A stretch of DNA of 64,000 bases from an uncultured Deferribacteres bacterium (GCA_913009825.1 CAJVYQ010000010.1:1-64000); one strand, 5' to 3'. Shown: positions 32,302 to 40,272, numbered from the stretch's first letter. The notes: generated by a model not told the origin, from the sequence alone. Made by a program: numbers and translations.

Positions 32302-33240
32302 TTATCCTTCGGCCATCCCGCCGCAGCCTAATACATCAATTTTGTGCATCACCATCTCTTTGATGGATTCACGCACCTGACCCAGATATTTACGGTAATC
32401 GAAAACTTCCGGCTTTAAGTGAAAAAATTCCCGCAGTTTTGCCGTCACCGCCAGGCGAATATCGGTATCGATATTTACTTTGCAGATACCATATTGAGCG
32501 GCCTCGGCAATCATATCTTCCGGTACACCCATGGCATTGGGAAGATTTCCGCCATACTTATTGCAAAGCTGAACCAGTTCCTGCGGTACGGAAGATGATC
32601 CGTGCATTACAAGCGGAAGTCCGTCCAGCCGTTTGGTGAGCTCCTGAATCAAATCCATGGCTAATACCGGCGTTTCTTTGAATTTGTAAGCGCCATGCGA
32701 AGTACCGATCGCCACGGCCAGGGAATCAACGTTGGTTTCTGCCACAAATCTTTCCGCTTCGTCCGGATCGGTTAGAAAAGCATCCCTTTCGCTTACCTGC
32801 ACATGTTCCTCGATGCCGCCCAATCGACCCAGTTCAGCTTCCACAACTTTGCCGCCGGCGTGGGCATATTCGACAACTTGCTTGGTCAGGGCTATGTTTT
32901 CTTCCAAGGGCAAATGAGAGCAGTCGATCATCACAGAGGTAAAAATGGGATTATCCACACACTGTTTTGCCAATTCAAAGTCGGGTCCATGATCCAGATG
33001 GACGGAGAGTTCCAAATCGGAGTGTTCTTCTAATCCGGCTTCAACAATTTTTCTCAGATAAATCATGCCGGCATAATCCAGGGCGCCTTTGGAAATTTGT
33101 AAAATACAGGGCGCTTTTTTTTCGGCTACTGCATTTAAAACTCCCTGAATCACTTCCATGTTGTTTACATTAAAAGCGCCAACGGCATAGCCGCCCTTGT
33201 ATGCTTTTTCGAACATTTTGGTTGTTGTTGCTAAAGGCAT
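32302..33240 (-). CDS. fba: Class II fructose-bisphosphate aldolase family protein
   Basis: This zinc-dependent aldolase cleaves fructose-1,6-bisphosphate to two triose phosphates in glycolysis and gluconeogenesis. At 312 residues it has the family length. It carries LSVHLDHGPDFELAKQCVD with the metal His and catalytic Asp, EAELGRLGGIEEHV, IGTSHGAYKF, LVMHGSSSVPQE and VNIDTDIRLA. A strong terminator follows, and the gene is probably transcribed alone. A tagatose-bisphosphate aldolase specificity cannot be excluded. Confidence 0.93.
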   Translation of the reverse strand: MPLATTTKMFEKAYKGGYAVGAFNVNNMEVIQGVLNAVAEKKAPCILQISKGALDYAGMIYLRKIVEAGLEEHSDLELSVHLDHGPDFELAKQCVDNPIFTSVMIDCSHLPLEENIALTKQVVEYAHAGGKVVEAELGRLGGIEEHVQVSERDAFLTDPDEAERFVAETNVDSLAVAIGTSHGAYKFKETPVLAMDLIQELTKRLDGLPLVMHGSSSVPQELVQLCNKYGGNLPNAMGVPEDMIAEAAQYGICKVNIDTDIRLAVTAKLREFFHLKPEVFDYRKYLGQVRESIKEMVMHKIDVLGCGGMAEG

Positions 33241-33336
33241 TATTCCTCCCGGTTGGTTGTCTTTTTTCCTGTGTTTTTAAACTTTCAATATACTACACCT
33301 GAACACTCTTTTCAATGATAATGTGATAAAGAAATC

Positions 33337-33369
33337 AAACCTTCCAGGTTTTTAAGACCCGGAAGGTTT
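33337..33369. terminator. Hairpin upstream of fba, possible terminator or dispersed hairpin
   Basis: AAACCTTCC and GGAAGGTTT are nine-base arms around AGGTTTTTAAGACCC. It lies between fba (left-reading) and satD (right-reading), so it terminates no adjacent gene and may be a dispersed hairpin repeat. Confidence 0.45.
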
Positions 33370-33382
33370 ATGGTTAAATCAA

Positions 33383-33516
33383 ACCTAAATTGAGCGATTC
33401 TCAATCCCAAATTGCCACCTGACGGGTATAATGTCATTCAGTAGGAATCTTATTGCTTCATTGCTTGATAATGACAAGATTCCTACTGAATGACATAAGA
33501 ATAGCTCAATTCAGGT
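33383..33516. repeat. Family I element, copy E, carrying a nested hairpin element
   Basis: The outer ends are ACCTAAATTGAGCGATTC and ATAGCTCAATTCAGGT. The flanks are CAA on both sides (3-bp duplication). Inside, 33431-33451 and 33476-33496 are 21-bp perfect inverted repeats beginning ATGTCATTCAGTAGGAATCT, a second unit absent from the other copies. Confidence 0.82.
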
Positions 33517-33599
33517 CAAAATAGAAATTGTATTTGTTTCCACGAAGCTTTATATTAATGTAACCCGTTTAATAGACAGGCTTTTTTTTAGAGAATGTT

Positions 33600-34229
33600 A
33601 TGAAGAATTATTGTGTCATTACGGCTGATATCAGAAAATCCAGGGAAGCTGCCGAACGACAGCAGTTACAGGAACTTATTTTTACCACGCTAAAAGAAGT
33701 CAATAAACGATTTAAAGAAAATCTGACGGTTGAATTTCGCATTACCCTTGGAGATGAATGGCAGGGCGTTTTGCCCAATTTGGCATATAGCTATGCAATC
33801 AGCAGTCTTTTTATTGAAAAATTTTATCCTCACTCTCTTGCAATAGGCATCGGGGAAGGAGGGATTACCACCTCTGTTCGTCCTCGTTCCGCCGAAATGG
33901 ACGGCCCCGCTTTTCACCGTTCCCGGCATGCCGTTGAAACAGCTAAAAAAAGGCAAAGTGATCTTTTTTATGAGACAACACAACCGGGCATCGATATTCT
34001 GGTAAATAACAACTGTCGTTTACTTCAAATCATTAGAAAAAGCTGGACGCCCCGGCAATTTCAAAAGGTGAAACTTTATAAATATTTGAAAACTGAAGCG
34101 GCGGTGGCCAAAAAGCTGCAGGTATCTCAGGTTGATATCCATAAAACCCTTTCTGCTGCGAATGGAAAGCCTTTTTTAGAGGCAATGGAAAATCTGAACG
34201 AGTTTTTTATTCAGACATATAACCGATAA
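33600..34229 (+). CDS. SatD-family protein
   Basis: The 209-residue protein begins YCVITADIRKSREAAERQQL and has FRITLGDEWQGVLP, LAIGIGEGGITTSV and MDGPAFHRSRHAVETAKK, the conserved parts of the SatD family. A C-terminal helix-turn-helix-like segment reads AAVAKKLQVSQVDIHKTLSA. SatD proteins were named in a streptococcal acid-tolerance locus; their biochemical role is not settled. The next gene encodes a membrane protein of the kind usually found beside satD. A set of palindromes overlapping the stop codon may be its own operator. Confidence 0.8.
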   Translation: MKNYCVITADIRKSREAAERQQLQELIFTTLKEVNKRFKENLTVEFRITLGDEWQGVLPNLAYSYAISSLFIEKFYPHSLAIGIGEGGITTSVRPRSAEMDGPAFHRSRHAVETAKKRQSDLFYETTQPGIDILVNNNCRLLQIIRKSWTPRQFQKVKLYKYLKTEAAVAKKLQVSQVDIHKTLSAANGKPFLEAMENLNEFFIQTYNR

Positions 34230-34290
34230 TGGTTGTTATTATCAATTAATAACCATTATTGGTTATAATATACAAAATATAACCAATATA
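34221..34290. promoter_or_regulatory. Repeated AACC-n6-GGTT palindromes between satD and the next gene
   Basis: AACCGATAATGGTT (34221-34234) and AACCATTATTGGTT (34251-34264) are near-palindromes and are complementary to each other. A third half-site ATAACCAATATA begins at 34279. Spacing of about 30 bp between the sites suggests repeated binding of a dimeric regulator. Confidence 0.5.
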
Positions 34291-34300
34291 GGATATATAT

Positions 34301-34705
34301 TTGGTGGGAATAAGCTTTTTATTCATATTGGCCGGCTATATTTTGTCGATTTTGGGAGTGGATTATCTGATTCAGTTTATTTTGAACCGCTTGTTGAACC
34401 TTGAAGAAGATGACGAATTGAAAAACCGTATCCGCAGTGGAATGAAAACGGTGGGACGATACATCGGCTGGACGGAGCGATTTTTGATTTTTACGATGAT
34501 TTTAGTGGGGACCTATTCCGGAATCGGCTTTATTTTGGCAGCGAAGAGTTTGCTGCGCATGGGAAATTTTTCATCGGAAATAAGTGAGAAGAAATTTTCC
34601 GAATATGTAATCTTCGGAACTTTGTTAAGTTTCTCGCTCGCTTTTTTTCTGGCGCTTGTAGTGCGGAAACTGTTGCATCTGCCTGTGCAAATGAAAATTA
34701 ATTAA
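34301..34705 (+). CDS. Small membrane protein, DUF3307-associated
   Basis: The 134-residue protein has three or four hydrophobic segments: FLFILAGYILSILGVDYLIQ, then ERFLIFTMILVGTYSGIGFI and YVIFGTLLSFSLAFFLALVV. The stretch GRYIGWTERFLIFTMILVGT ... GFILAAKSLLRMG is typical of membrane proteins with or beside DUF3307 domains. The start is a TTG at 34301 preceded by GGATAT, which is uncertain. It follows satD, as in other genomes, but its function is unknown. Confidence 0.65.
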   Translation: MVGISFLFILAGYILSILGVDYLIQFILNRLLNLEEDDELKNRIRSGMKTVGRYIGWTERFLIFTMILVGTYSGIGFILAAKSLLRMGNFSSEISEKKFSEYVIFGTLLSFSLAFFLALVVRKLLHLPVQMKIN

Positions 34706-34808
34706 GCGGATATTCTCTTGAAAATTATGTAATTTATTACGGGAACCGGCCAAAATTTAGTTGATTTTTTAGCTGTAATGAGATAAATTTGAAAAACTTA
34801 AATTTACG

Positions 34809-35522
34809 ATGATGACAATATCCGATAATTGGAAAAGAGTTAAAGGACGGGTTGCCGAAGCGGCGATTCGGGCCGGCAGAGATCCGGAACAAATTAAAAT
34901 TGTTGCCGTCGGTAAAACCATGCCGGTTGAAAAACTTCGGGAGGCCGTTGCTGCGGGCATGCCCATTTTGGGAGAAAACCGGGTGCAGGAAGCTTGGGGT
35001 AAGTACCGGCAGTTGGGGAAAATCGCTGCCTGGCATCTGGTAGGTCATCTGCAAACCAATAAGGTGAAACGGGCGCTGCAGATATTTGATGTGATTCATT
35101 CCGTGGACAGCTTTCATCTTGCCGAAGAAATAGACCGCCGTTGTGGTCAGATGGGCAGGAAGGTTGAGATCTTTGTCGAAATAAAAACTTCGGATGAGCC
35201 GACAAAGTACGGCGTGGCTCCGGAAGAAGCGCCTGAGTTAGTGGAAAAAATTTCCCGCTTGCCCAATCTGCAATTATCCGGTTTGATGACGCTGGGAAAA
35301 TGGACAACAAATGAAACGGAAGTACGGAACTGTTTCAAACGTCTCGTTAAGGTAAAAGAGACGATCGAAGAGCAAAAATTACCCGGTGTTTCTCTTTCTC
35401 ATCTGTCAATGGGGATGAGCGGTGATTTTGAGTGGGCAATTGAAGAAGGCGCAACGATTGTTCGCATCGGCACTGCTATCTTCGGACCGAGAGACAGTTG
35501 CAAGATAGAACCAACAACCTGA
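34809..35522 (+). CDS. yggS: YggS-family PLP homeostasis protein
   Basis: The 237-residue protein is the single-domain alanine-racemase-like PLP binder. The PLP lysine is in IKIVAVGKTMP (about residue 37), followed by ILGENRVQEAWGKY, WHLVGHLQTNKVK, IHSVDS and LSHLSMGMSGDFEWAIEEGA with the phosphate-binding loop. It buffers cytoplasmic PLP. It precedes divIVA by 42 bp, the conserved yggS-divIVA neighbourhood seen near division genes in many bacteria. Confidence 0.93.
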   Translation: MMTISDNWKRVKGRVAEAAIRAGRDPEQIKIVAVGKTMPVEKLREAVAAGMPILGENRVQEAWGKYRQLGKIAAWHLVGHLQTNKVKRALQIFDVIHSVDSFHLAEEIDRRCGQMGRKVEIFVEIKTSDEPTKYGVAPEEAPELVEKISRLPNLQLSGLMTLGKWTTNETEVRNCFKRLVKVKETIEEQKLPGVSLSHLSMGMSGDFEWAIEEGATIVRIGTAIFGPRDSCKIEPTT

Positions 35523-35564
35523 TTTGTAAACAATAGCCGGTTCTGACCGGCTGGGAGGAAAATT

Positions 35565-36356
35565 TTGAGACTGACACCATTGGACATTAAGAAGCAGGAA
35601 TTCAAAAACACATTTCGCGGGTACGATCCTCTGGAAGTAGACACTTTTTTGGAAATGGTGGCCGACGAATACGAAGAGTTGCAGAATGAGCGCAATCAAC
35701 TGACTAACGAAATATTAACGCTGAGAACGCAGTTAAAAGATTATCAACAGGTTGAACATACGTTGAAACAGACATTGATGAACGCCCAGGAATCGGTCAA
35801 CCGGGCGCGGGTGAATACGGAGAAAGAGGCCAACCTGATCATTCATGAAGCGGAACTGAAGGCGGAAAAAATACTGGAACGTGCGCGCCGCGATCTGGAA
35901 AAAATGAAAAATGAGTTGATTATTGTCCGGTCGCAGAAGGAATCTTTTGCCAAGCGATTAAAACATCTGCTTGAATCTCAAATTGAATTGATTAAAGTGC
36001 TGGAAATTGATGATACGGATTCCGGCATCGAAGATATGAATATCTTGCCGGAAACCGCATTGAAATCCCGGCAGCCGGAATCCACACCAAAAACAACATT
36101 TACCGAATCCGGGCAGATGGAACAGAAATTAAAAATTAATACAGAAAAGTCTCCCGGAGAGGCGCCTCAATTCCGGCAGCCGGCAGCCGATACAAGCCAA
36201 CCGAAAAATAATGTTGCGGAACGTATTCAGACAGAAACGGTTCAACCGGAGAAAAAACAGGAGCAGGCCATATCCAATAGCCCGTCGGCGCCGTTAGAAC
36301 GCAATCGGGAACCTGCAAAACCCGCCTCTCCTGATGAAGACCAGATGGTTTTTTGA
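35565..36356 (+). CDS. divIVA: DivIVA-domain protein
   Basis: The 263-residue protein starts with the DivIVA lipid-binding head (LTPLDIKKQEFKNTFRGYDP, then EVDTFLEMVADEYEEL). A coiled coil runs to about residue 150, and a disordered Pro/Gln/Glu-rich tail follows. DivIVA-type proteins gather at curved membranes and recruit division or polar factors. The start is TTG 35565, supported by GGGAGGA seven bases upstream and by alignment of the head domain. It is most likely cotranscribed with yggS. Confidence 0.88.
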   Translation: MRLTPLDIKKQEFKNTFRGYDPLEVDTFLEMVADEYEELQNERNQLTNEILTLRTQLKDYQQVEHTLKQTLMNAQESVNRARVNTEKEANLIIHEAELKAEKILERARRDLEKMKNELIIVRSQKESFAKRLKHLLESQIELIKVLEIDDTDSGIEDMNILPETALKSRQPESTPKTTFTESGQMEQKLKINTEKSPGEAPQFRQPAADTSQPKNNVAERIQTETVQPEKKQEQAISNSPSAPLERNREPAKPASPDEDQMVF

Positions 36357-36433
36357 TCGTATGGCCGGATAACCGTAGAAATCTTTTGTAGTATGGATAG
36401 CCGTCACTTTTTATGAATCAAGGAAGGAGAGAA

Positions 36434-36958
36434 ATGAAGAAAAATATTATTTTTATGCTCATATCGGGAATCCTTTTTTATAGCGGTTTGCAGACAGGTT
36501 GTGCGCACCGTTCGGTGATGCCGTATGATGAAAAGGGAGATTTAATTACCAAGGAAGAGATCAATAAAGAAAAAAACAATAAAAATGCCGTTATTTATAC
36601 CCTTGGCGGCGGGGCACTTAGTTTTGGTGCCAGCCTGTTTATCAGCTCCATGGTTTATCGCGGTGGTAACAAAGAATTCAAAGTGATCAATCCTATCTCT
36701 GTAGGCGGCGGTTTGTTGGGCACCGGTTTTCTATATTTGCAAGGCAGAAAACGCGACCGGATGTTAGCGATAGAAAGGATCAAAGACAGTCGCAAGCTGA
36801 CAGCGGAAAAAGAGGTAAAGGAAAAACAGGCGGAGCGGGAACTATTGAAAAAAAAGGTGGAAGAGCTTAAAAAAGAAAAAGCCCGGGTTGAAGAAGAAAA
36901 AAGGAAAATAGAGGAAAAACTAAAAAAGAAAAAGAAGAAAAAAAAGGTAGGGGATTGA
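36434..36958 (+). CDS. Putative lipoprotein with Lys/Glu-rich coiled-coil tail
   Basis: The 174-residue protein has an N-terminal signal (NIIFMLISGILFYSGLQTGC) whose Cys may be lipidated, although Gln at -3 is unusual. A glycine-rich hydrophobic pair follows (TLGGGALSFGASLFISSMVY and SVGGGLLGTGFLYLQG). The tail is a charged coiled coil of Lys/Glu ending in about ten lysines. The start is ATG 36434, since AAGGAGAG precedes it. It sits between divIVA and a purine nucleoside phosphorylase. The family is not recognised. Confidence 0.6.
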   Translation: MKKNIIFMLISGILFYSGLQTGCAHRSVMPYDEKGDLITKEEINKEKNNKNAVIYTLGGGALSFGASLFISSMVYRGGNKEFKVINPISVGGGLLGTGFLYLQGRKRDRMLAIERIKDSRKLTAEKEVKEKQAERELLKKKVEELKKEKARVEEEKRKIEEKLKKKKKKKKVGD

Positions 36959-36997
36959 ATAGCGACGGGTAGAACGAGCGGGAATGGAGGAAAACGG

Positions 36998-37819
36998 ATG
37001 TCGGAAATAAAGGAGCAGTTAATAAAAACATTGCCGGTTATTCGTGAAAAAACCGGCAGCAAACCACGGATCGGTATCATTCTCGGCACCGGCTTGGGGG
37101 CGTTAGCCGACGAAATAGATAAGGAAGTTGTTTTTTCATACAAAGATTTACCGCATTTTCCATTGTCTACCGTCGAGTCTCATGCGGGTAATCTGATATT
37201 CGGTAAAATATCCGGGAAAGATGTGGTGGCCATGCAGGGGCGGTTCCACTATTACGAAGGATATACCATGCGACAGATCACCTATCCGGTGAGAGTGATG
37301 CGTGAACTTGGTGTGGAAATACTCATGGTCTCCAATGCCGCCGGCGGCCTGAATCCTCTGTTTCGCGCCGGGGACATCATGGTGATTTGTGACCATATCA
37401 ATCTTTTGGGCGACAATCCTTTAATTGGTCCCAATGATGATCATTTGGGGCCGCGTTTTCCGGATATGTCCGAACCGTATCATAAAAAATACATTGCTAT
37501 GATTGAACGGATCGCCCTGAAAGAAAGGATCAAAATACAGAAAGGGGTGTTCTCCGCCATGACCGGTCCCAGTCTGGAAACGCGGGCGGAATACCGGATG
37601 CTGCGCATGATTGGTGCGGATGTCATCGGCATGTCCACGGTGCCGGAAGTTATTGTGGCGGTGCATGCGGGGATGAAAGTTTTGGGTATGTCTGTGATTA
37701 CGGATGAATGTTTCCCGGATTCACTGCAGTCAATCGATATTAACCGGATCATTCAACACGCAAAGAATGCCGAACCCGCTTTAACTACATTAATGAAAAG
37801 ATTTATTGAGAAGGTGTGA
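36998..37819 (+). CDS. Purine-nucleoside phosphorylase, trimeric type (paralogue 1)
   Basis: PNP splits purine (deoxy)nucleosides with phosphate to base and ribose-1-phosphate. The 273-residue protein has GIILGTGLGALADEI, the phosphate-binding HAGNLIFG, GRFHYYEGY, MVSNAAGGLNPLFRAGDIM and GADVIGMSTVPEVIVAVHAG. At the base-recognition position the sequence is VITDECFPD, with Asp where 6-oxopurine-specific enzymes have Asn, so adenine nucleosides may also be accepted (inference). A second PNP is at 58517-59356. Confidence 0.9.
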   Translation: MSEIKEQLIKTLPVIREKTGSKPRIGIILGTGLGALADEIDKEVVFSYKDLPHFPLSTVESHAGNLIFGKISGKDVVAMQGRFHYYEGYTMRQITYPVRVMRELGVEILMVSNAAGGLNPLFRAGDIMVICDHINLLGDNPLIGPNDDHLGPRFPDMSEPYHKKYIAMIERIALKERIKIQKGVFSAMTGPSLETRAEYRMLRMIGADVIGMSTVPEVIVAVHAGMKVLGMSVITDECFPDSLQSIDINRIIQHAKNAEPALTTLMKRFIEKV

Positions 37820-37869
37820 CCCGGTCTTTTTTTTAACAAGTAGGATATTTTTTCTCAAGAGGTGTGATT

Positions 37870-38223
37870 ATGGGAATTACTCATATTCATGGGAAAGTTT
37901 CCGGGCCGAAAGGTACGGCCGAGGATGTGCGTTTTTTAGTTGACAGCGGCGCTACCTACTCATTATTGCCCCAAAAAATTTGTGAAGCCATCGGTTTAAA
38001 GCCCAAACGAACATTACAATTTTCTCTTGCGGACGGCACTATCATCGAACGTGCCGTGTCGGAATGCCATATCTCCTTACCGGAGGGCGAAGGCCATACG
38101 CCGGTGATTATTGGTCAACAAGATGACGAAGCGCTGTTAGGCGTTGTTACTTTAGAAATTCTGGGTCTGGTTTTCAATCCGTTCAATCGAACCCTACAGC
38201 CAATGAAGATGGTATTAATTTGA
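37870..38223 (+). CDS. Retropepsin-like aspartic protease family protein
   Basis: The 117-residue protein has the single-domain aspartic protease signature FLVDSGATYSLLP (Asp-Ser-Gly). A second hydrophobic motif follows, ALLGVVTLEILGLVFNP, as in clan AA bacterial proteins that dimerise. The start is ATG 37870 after AAGAGGTG; an in-frame GTG is two codons upstream. It has no signal peptide. Function and substrate are unknown, and it stands just before a PIN-type antitoxin. Confidence 0.75.
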   Translation: MGITHIHGKVSGPKGTAEDVRFLVDSGATYSLLPQKICEAIGLKPKRTLQFSLADGTIIERAVSECHISLPEGEGHTPVIIGQQDDEALLGVVTLEILGLVFNPFNRTLQPMKMVLI

Positions 38224-38306
38224 ATGAATGTTTTCATCAATGTGTTTTAGGCTGAATGTTATGTTAGTCAGGTGGATAACAATTAACACGAAAGAGAAAT
38301 GAAGAT

Positions 38307-38564
38307 ATGAAAACAATTCGAGTCCAACAAATTGTCGCAAAAGATAGTGAAATATTGGTTAAAGAAATACCTTACAGGAAAGGTCAAAAGGTTGAGGTTA
38401 TTGTGTTGCCTCAAACTAAGAAAACCAGATCACGTCCGCATTTAACCGTGCGCCGGTTGCGTCAATTCGGTTTGATTGGTCTGTGGAAGGATCGAGACGA
38501 TATACAAAACAGTGCTGACTATACTCGTCATTTGAGAGAACAAGCTCAAAATCGTGGAATGTAA
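38307..38564 (+). CDS. Antitoxin of a PIN-type toxin-antitoxin pair
   Basis: The 85-residue protein begins like a short AbrB/PHD-type DNA-binding strand (KTIRVQQIVAKDSEILVKEI). It ends with LRQFGLIGLWKDRDDIQNSA and REQAQNRGM, the C-terminal toxin-neutralising part common to antitoxins that precede PIN-domain nucleases. The following gene starts four bases later but is broken after a few codons. The antitoxin itself looks intact. Confidence 0.7.
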   Translation: MKTIRVQQIVAKDSEILVKEIPYRKGQKVEVIVLPQTKKTRSRPHLTVRRLRQFGLIGLWKDRDDIQNSADYTRHLREQAQNRGM

Positions 38565-38567
38565 ACC

Positions 38568-38684
38568 ATGATTCTGTTAGATAGCCATAAATTTCTTACC
38601 TGTGCAAAGACAGAGTTTCGAATACTCATAATAAATCATTTGGAATTTTGCAAAACATCTTGTATATTTATTCATGTTTATTAA
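38568..38684 (+). pseudogene. Remnant of PIN-domain toxin
   Basis: The frame starts MILLDS at the position expected for a PIN-domain toxin (first catalytic Asp at residue 5). Within six codons it turns into unrelated sequence and stops after 38 codons. The rest of a roughly 130-residue PIN domain is missing. The deletion end lies just before the aromatic operon promoter. Confidence 0.6.
38640..38668 (+). promoter_or_regulatory. Promoter of the aromatic amino acid operon
   Basis: TTGGAA (38640-38645) and TATATT (38663-38668) are separated by exactly 17 bp, a good sigma-70-type promoter. The predicted transcript start is near 38675, about 38 bases before the leader peptide ATG. It overlaps the end of the PIN toxin remnant. 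Confidence 0.7.
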
Positions 38685-38712
38685 GGATCATTTCAAGAAA
38701 GTTAATATCTGC

Positions 38713-38769
38713 ATGGATCGCATCGAATTTGTAAACTTCTCTTTTTATTACTTTTATTTTTATCCGTAA
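38713..38769 (+). CDS. Phe/Tyr-rich leader peptide of the aro operon attenuator
   Basis: The 18-codon frame reads MDRIEFVNFSFYYFYFYP and stops at 38769. Eight of residues 9-17 are Phe or Tyr, and the pattern recalls the E. coli pheA leader peptide. The stop lies four bases before the first strand of an antiterminator, and a terminator hairpin follows. The ribosome site is weak (AAGAAAG region). An in-frame ATG at 38674 would add 13 residues, but the predicted transcript begins after it. No other gene uses this DNA. Confidence 0.75.
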   Translation: MDRIEFVNFSFYYFYFYP

Positions 38770-38772
38770 AAG

Positions 38773-38832
38773 CGGGAGCGGTATATTTGTGTTTTTAAAC
38801 CCTCCCGAATTTACTTGTCGGGAGGGTTTTTT
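38773..38832 (+). terminator. Attenuator: terminator hairpin with competing antiterminator
   Basis: Terminator arms AAACCCTCCCGA (38797-38808) and TCGGGAGGGTTT (38818-38829) are perfect, and a run of six T closes the hairpin. The upstream segment CGGGAG (38773-38778) can pair with CTCCCG (38802-38807) inside the first terminator arm, which would prevent termination. The first operon gene starts at 38848. Confidence 0.8.
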
Positions 38833-38847
38833 ATTTTGGAGGATCTT

Positions 38848-39216
38848 GTGCGGCAAATAAAAGTGCGCGGCATTCGCGGGGCAAATACGGTTGACGGGGA
38901 TTCAAAAAGTGAAATATTTAGATCTACCAAAGACCTGTTACAGGAAATTTTTACGGTTAACAGAATCAACCCCGAGGAAATTGCGGCTATTTATTTCACT
39001 TTAACACCGGATTTGAACGCCGCTTTTCCCGCTGAGGTTACCCGTGAAATGGGGATGACAAAAGTTCCCCTCTTGTGTATGCGGGAAATTGGTGTGCCGG
39101 GCAGTTTGCCGCAGGTTGTGCGAATATTATTGCTTGTAAATACAGAGTTAGATCAAAATGAGATCAAGCACGTTTATCTTAGGGAAGCTAAAAATTTACG
39201 AGATGATTTGGATTGA
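38848..39216 (+). CDS. aroH: Chorismate mutase, AroH type
   Basis: The 122-residue protein is the monofunctional AroH-type chorismate mutase that turns chorismate into prephenate, the branch step to Phe and Tyr. Recognisable stretches are VRGIRGANTVDGDSKSEI, AIYFTLTPDLNAAFPAEVTR with active-site residues, and VPLLCMREIGVPGSLPQVVR. The start chosen is GTG 38848 behind GGAGGATCTT; earlier in-frame codons would run through the terminator. It is the first structural gene after the attenuator, nine bases before aroF. Confidence 0.92.
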   Translation: MRQIKVRGIRGANTVDGDSKSEIFRSTKDLLQEIFTVNRINPEEIAAIYFTLTPDLNAAFPAEVTREMGMTKVPLLCMREIGVPGSLPQVVRILLLVNTELDQNEIKHVYLREAKNLRDDLD

Positions 39217-39225
39217 GGAGGTCTT

Positions 39226-40272
39226 ATGATTGTTGTCGTTGATAACAAGTCGGGCGAAAAAAGCGTTCGGGCGATTGTTGAGGAGATCCGGAAGATGGGC
39301 TTTAAAACCCACCTCTCTAAAGGAATAGAAAAAACCACTATTGGTGTAATTGGTGATAACCGCTATATTGCGAAAGAGAGAATTCAAATGCTATCAGGTG
39401 TGGAAAAAGTGATTAATGTATTAAAACCGTTCAAGTTAAGTTCCAGGGAGTTTCACCCGGAAAATTCAATTATACGCGTGAATGGAACGGAGATAGGGAA
39501 AGGATTTATTACTATTGCCGGGCCCTGCTCAGTGGAATCCCGGGAGCAGATTTTGGAGTCTGCTCATTTTGTCAAAGAAAACGGTGCGAATATTCTGCGC
39601 GGCGGCGCCTTTAAACCCAGAACCTCGCCGTACAGTTTTCAGGGGTTGGGGCTGAAAGCTCTGGAATATCTGGCCGAAGCAAAAGAAGCTACCCATTTAC
39701 CCATTGCCACAGAAGTGCTCTCGCCGCAGGATGTGCAGATGGTGGCACAGTATGTGGATGTTTTACAGATAGGCGCCAGAAACATGCAGAATTTTTCATT
39801 ACTGCGGGCGGTAGGACAGGTGAGAAAGCCGGTTTTGTTGAAACGGGGCATGATGGCAACTATCGAAGAATTTCTGCTGGCGGCAGAATATATCATGAAC
39901 GAAGGGAACCCGGATGTGATTTTATGCGAACGGGGAATCCGCACATTTGAAACCTATACCCGGAACACACTGGATTTAAGCGCCGTCGCTCTGATCAAAG
40001 GGATTTCCCATCTGCCGATCATCGTCGATCCCAGTCATGCTACCGGAAAACGGGAACTGGTGGCGCCGCTGTCAAAAGCTTCCGTTGCTCTCGGCGCCGA
40101 TGGTGTGATGGTGGAGGTTCATCCCGATCCGACAAAAGCGTTGTCGGACGGCGCCCAGAGTCTGGATTTTCCCCAATTTGCATCGATGATGAAAGAAATA
40201 TTCAGCATCGCTGAAGCATTGAAAACAACCCGTGTTGAAACCACTAATCTTTACGCCAAAGAAGCAGTTTGA
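39226..40272 (+). CDS. aroF: 3-deoxy-7-phosphoheptulonate synthase, type I-beta with N-terminal regulatory domain
   Basis: The first enzyme of the shikimate pathway joins PEP and erythrose-4-phosphate. The 348-residue protein has an N-terminal ferredoxin-like domain (1-75), which in relatives such as the Thermotoga enzyme gives feedback inhibition by Tyr/Phe. A barrel follows with [53 protein letters not shown] and [10 protein letters not shown]. So both translation-coupled attenuation and enzyme feedback probably act on this operon. It overlaps pheA by one base. Confidence 0.95.
   Translation: MIVVVDNKSGEKSVRAIVEEIRKMGFKTHLSKGIEKTTIGVIGDNRYIAKERIQMLSGVEKVINVLKPFKLSSREFHPENSIIRVNGTEIGKGFITIAGPCSVESREQILESAHFVKENGANILRGGAFKPRTSPYSFQGLGLKALEYLAEAKEATHLPIATEVLSPQDVQMVAQYVDVLQIGARNMQNFSLLRAVGQVRKPVLLKRGMMATIEEFLLAAEYIMNEGNPDVILCERGIRTFETYTRNTLDLSAVALIKGISHLPIIVDPSHATGKRELVAPLSKASVALGADGVMVEVHPDPTKALSDGAQSLDFPQFASMMKEIFSIAEALKTTRVETTNLYAKEAV

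Noticed and set aside
38674-38769. Longer 31-residue version of the aro leader peptide starting at ATG 38674
   Set aside because: The predicted transcript starts at about 38675, so this ATG would lie at or before the 5' end. It also lacks a ribosome site. It remains possible if the promoter call is wrong.
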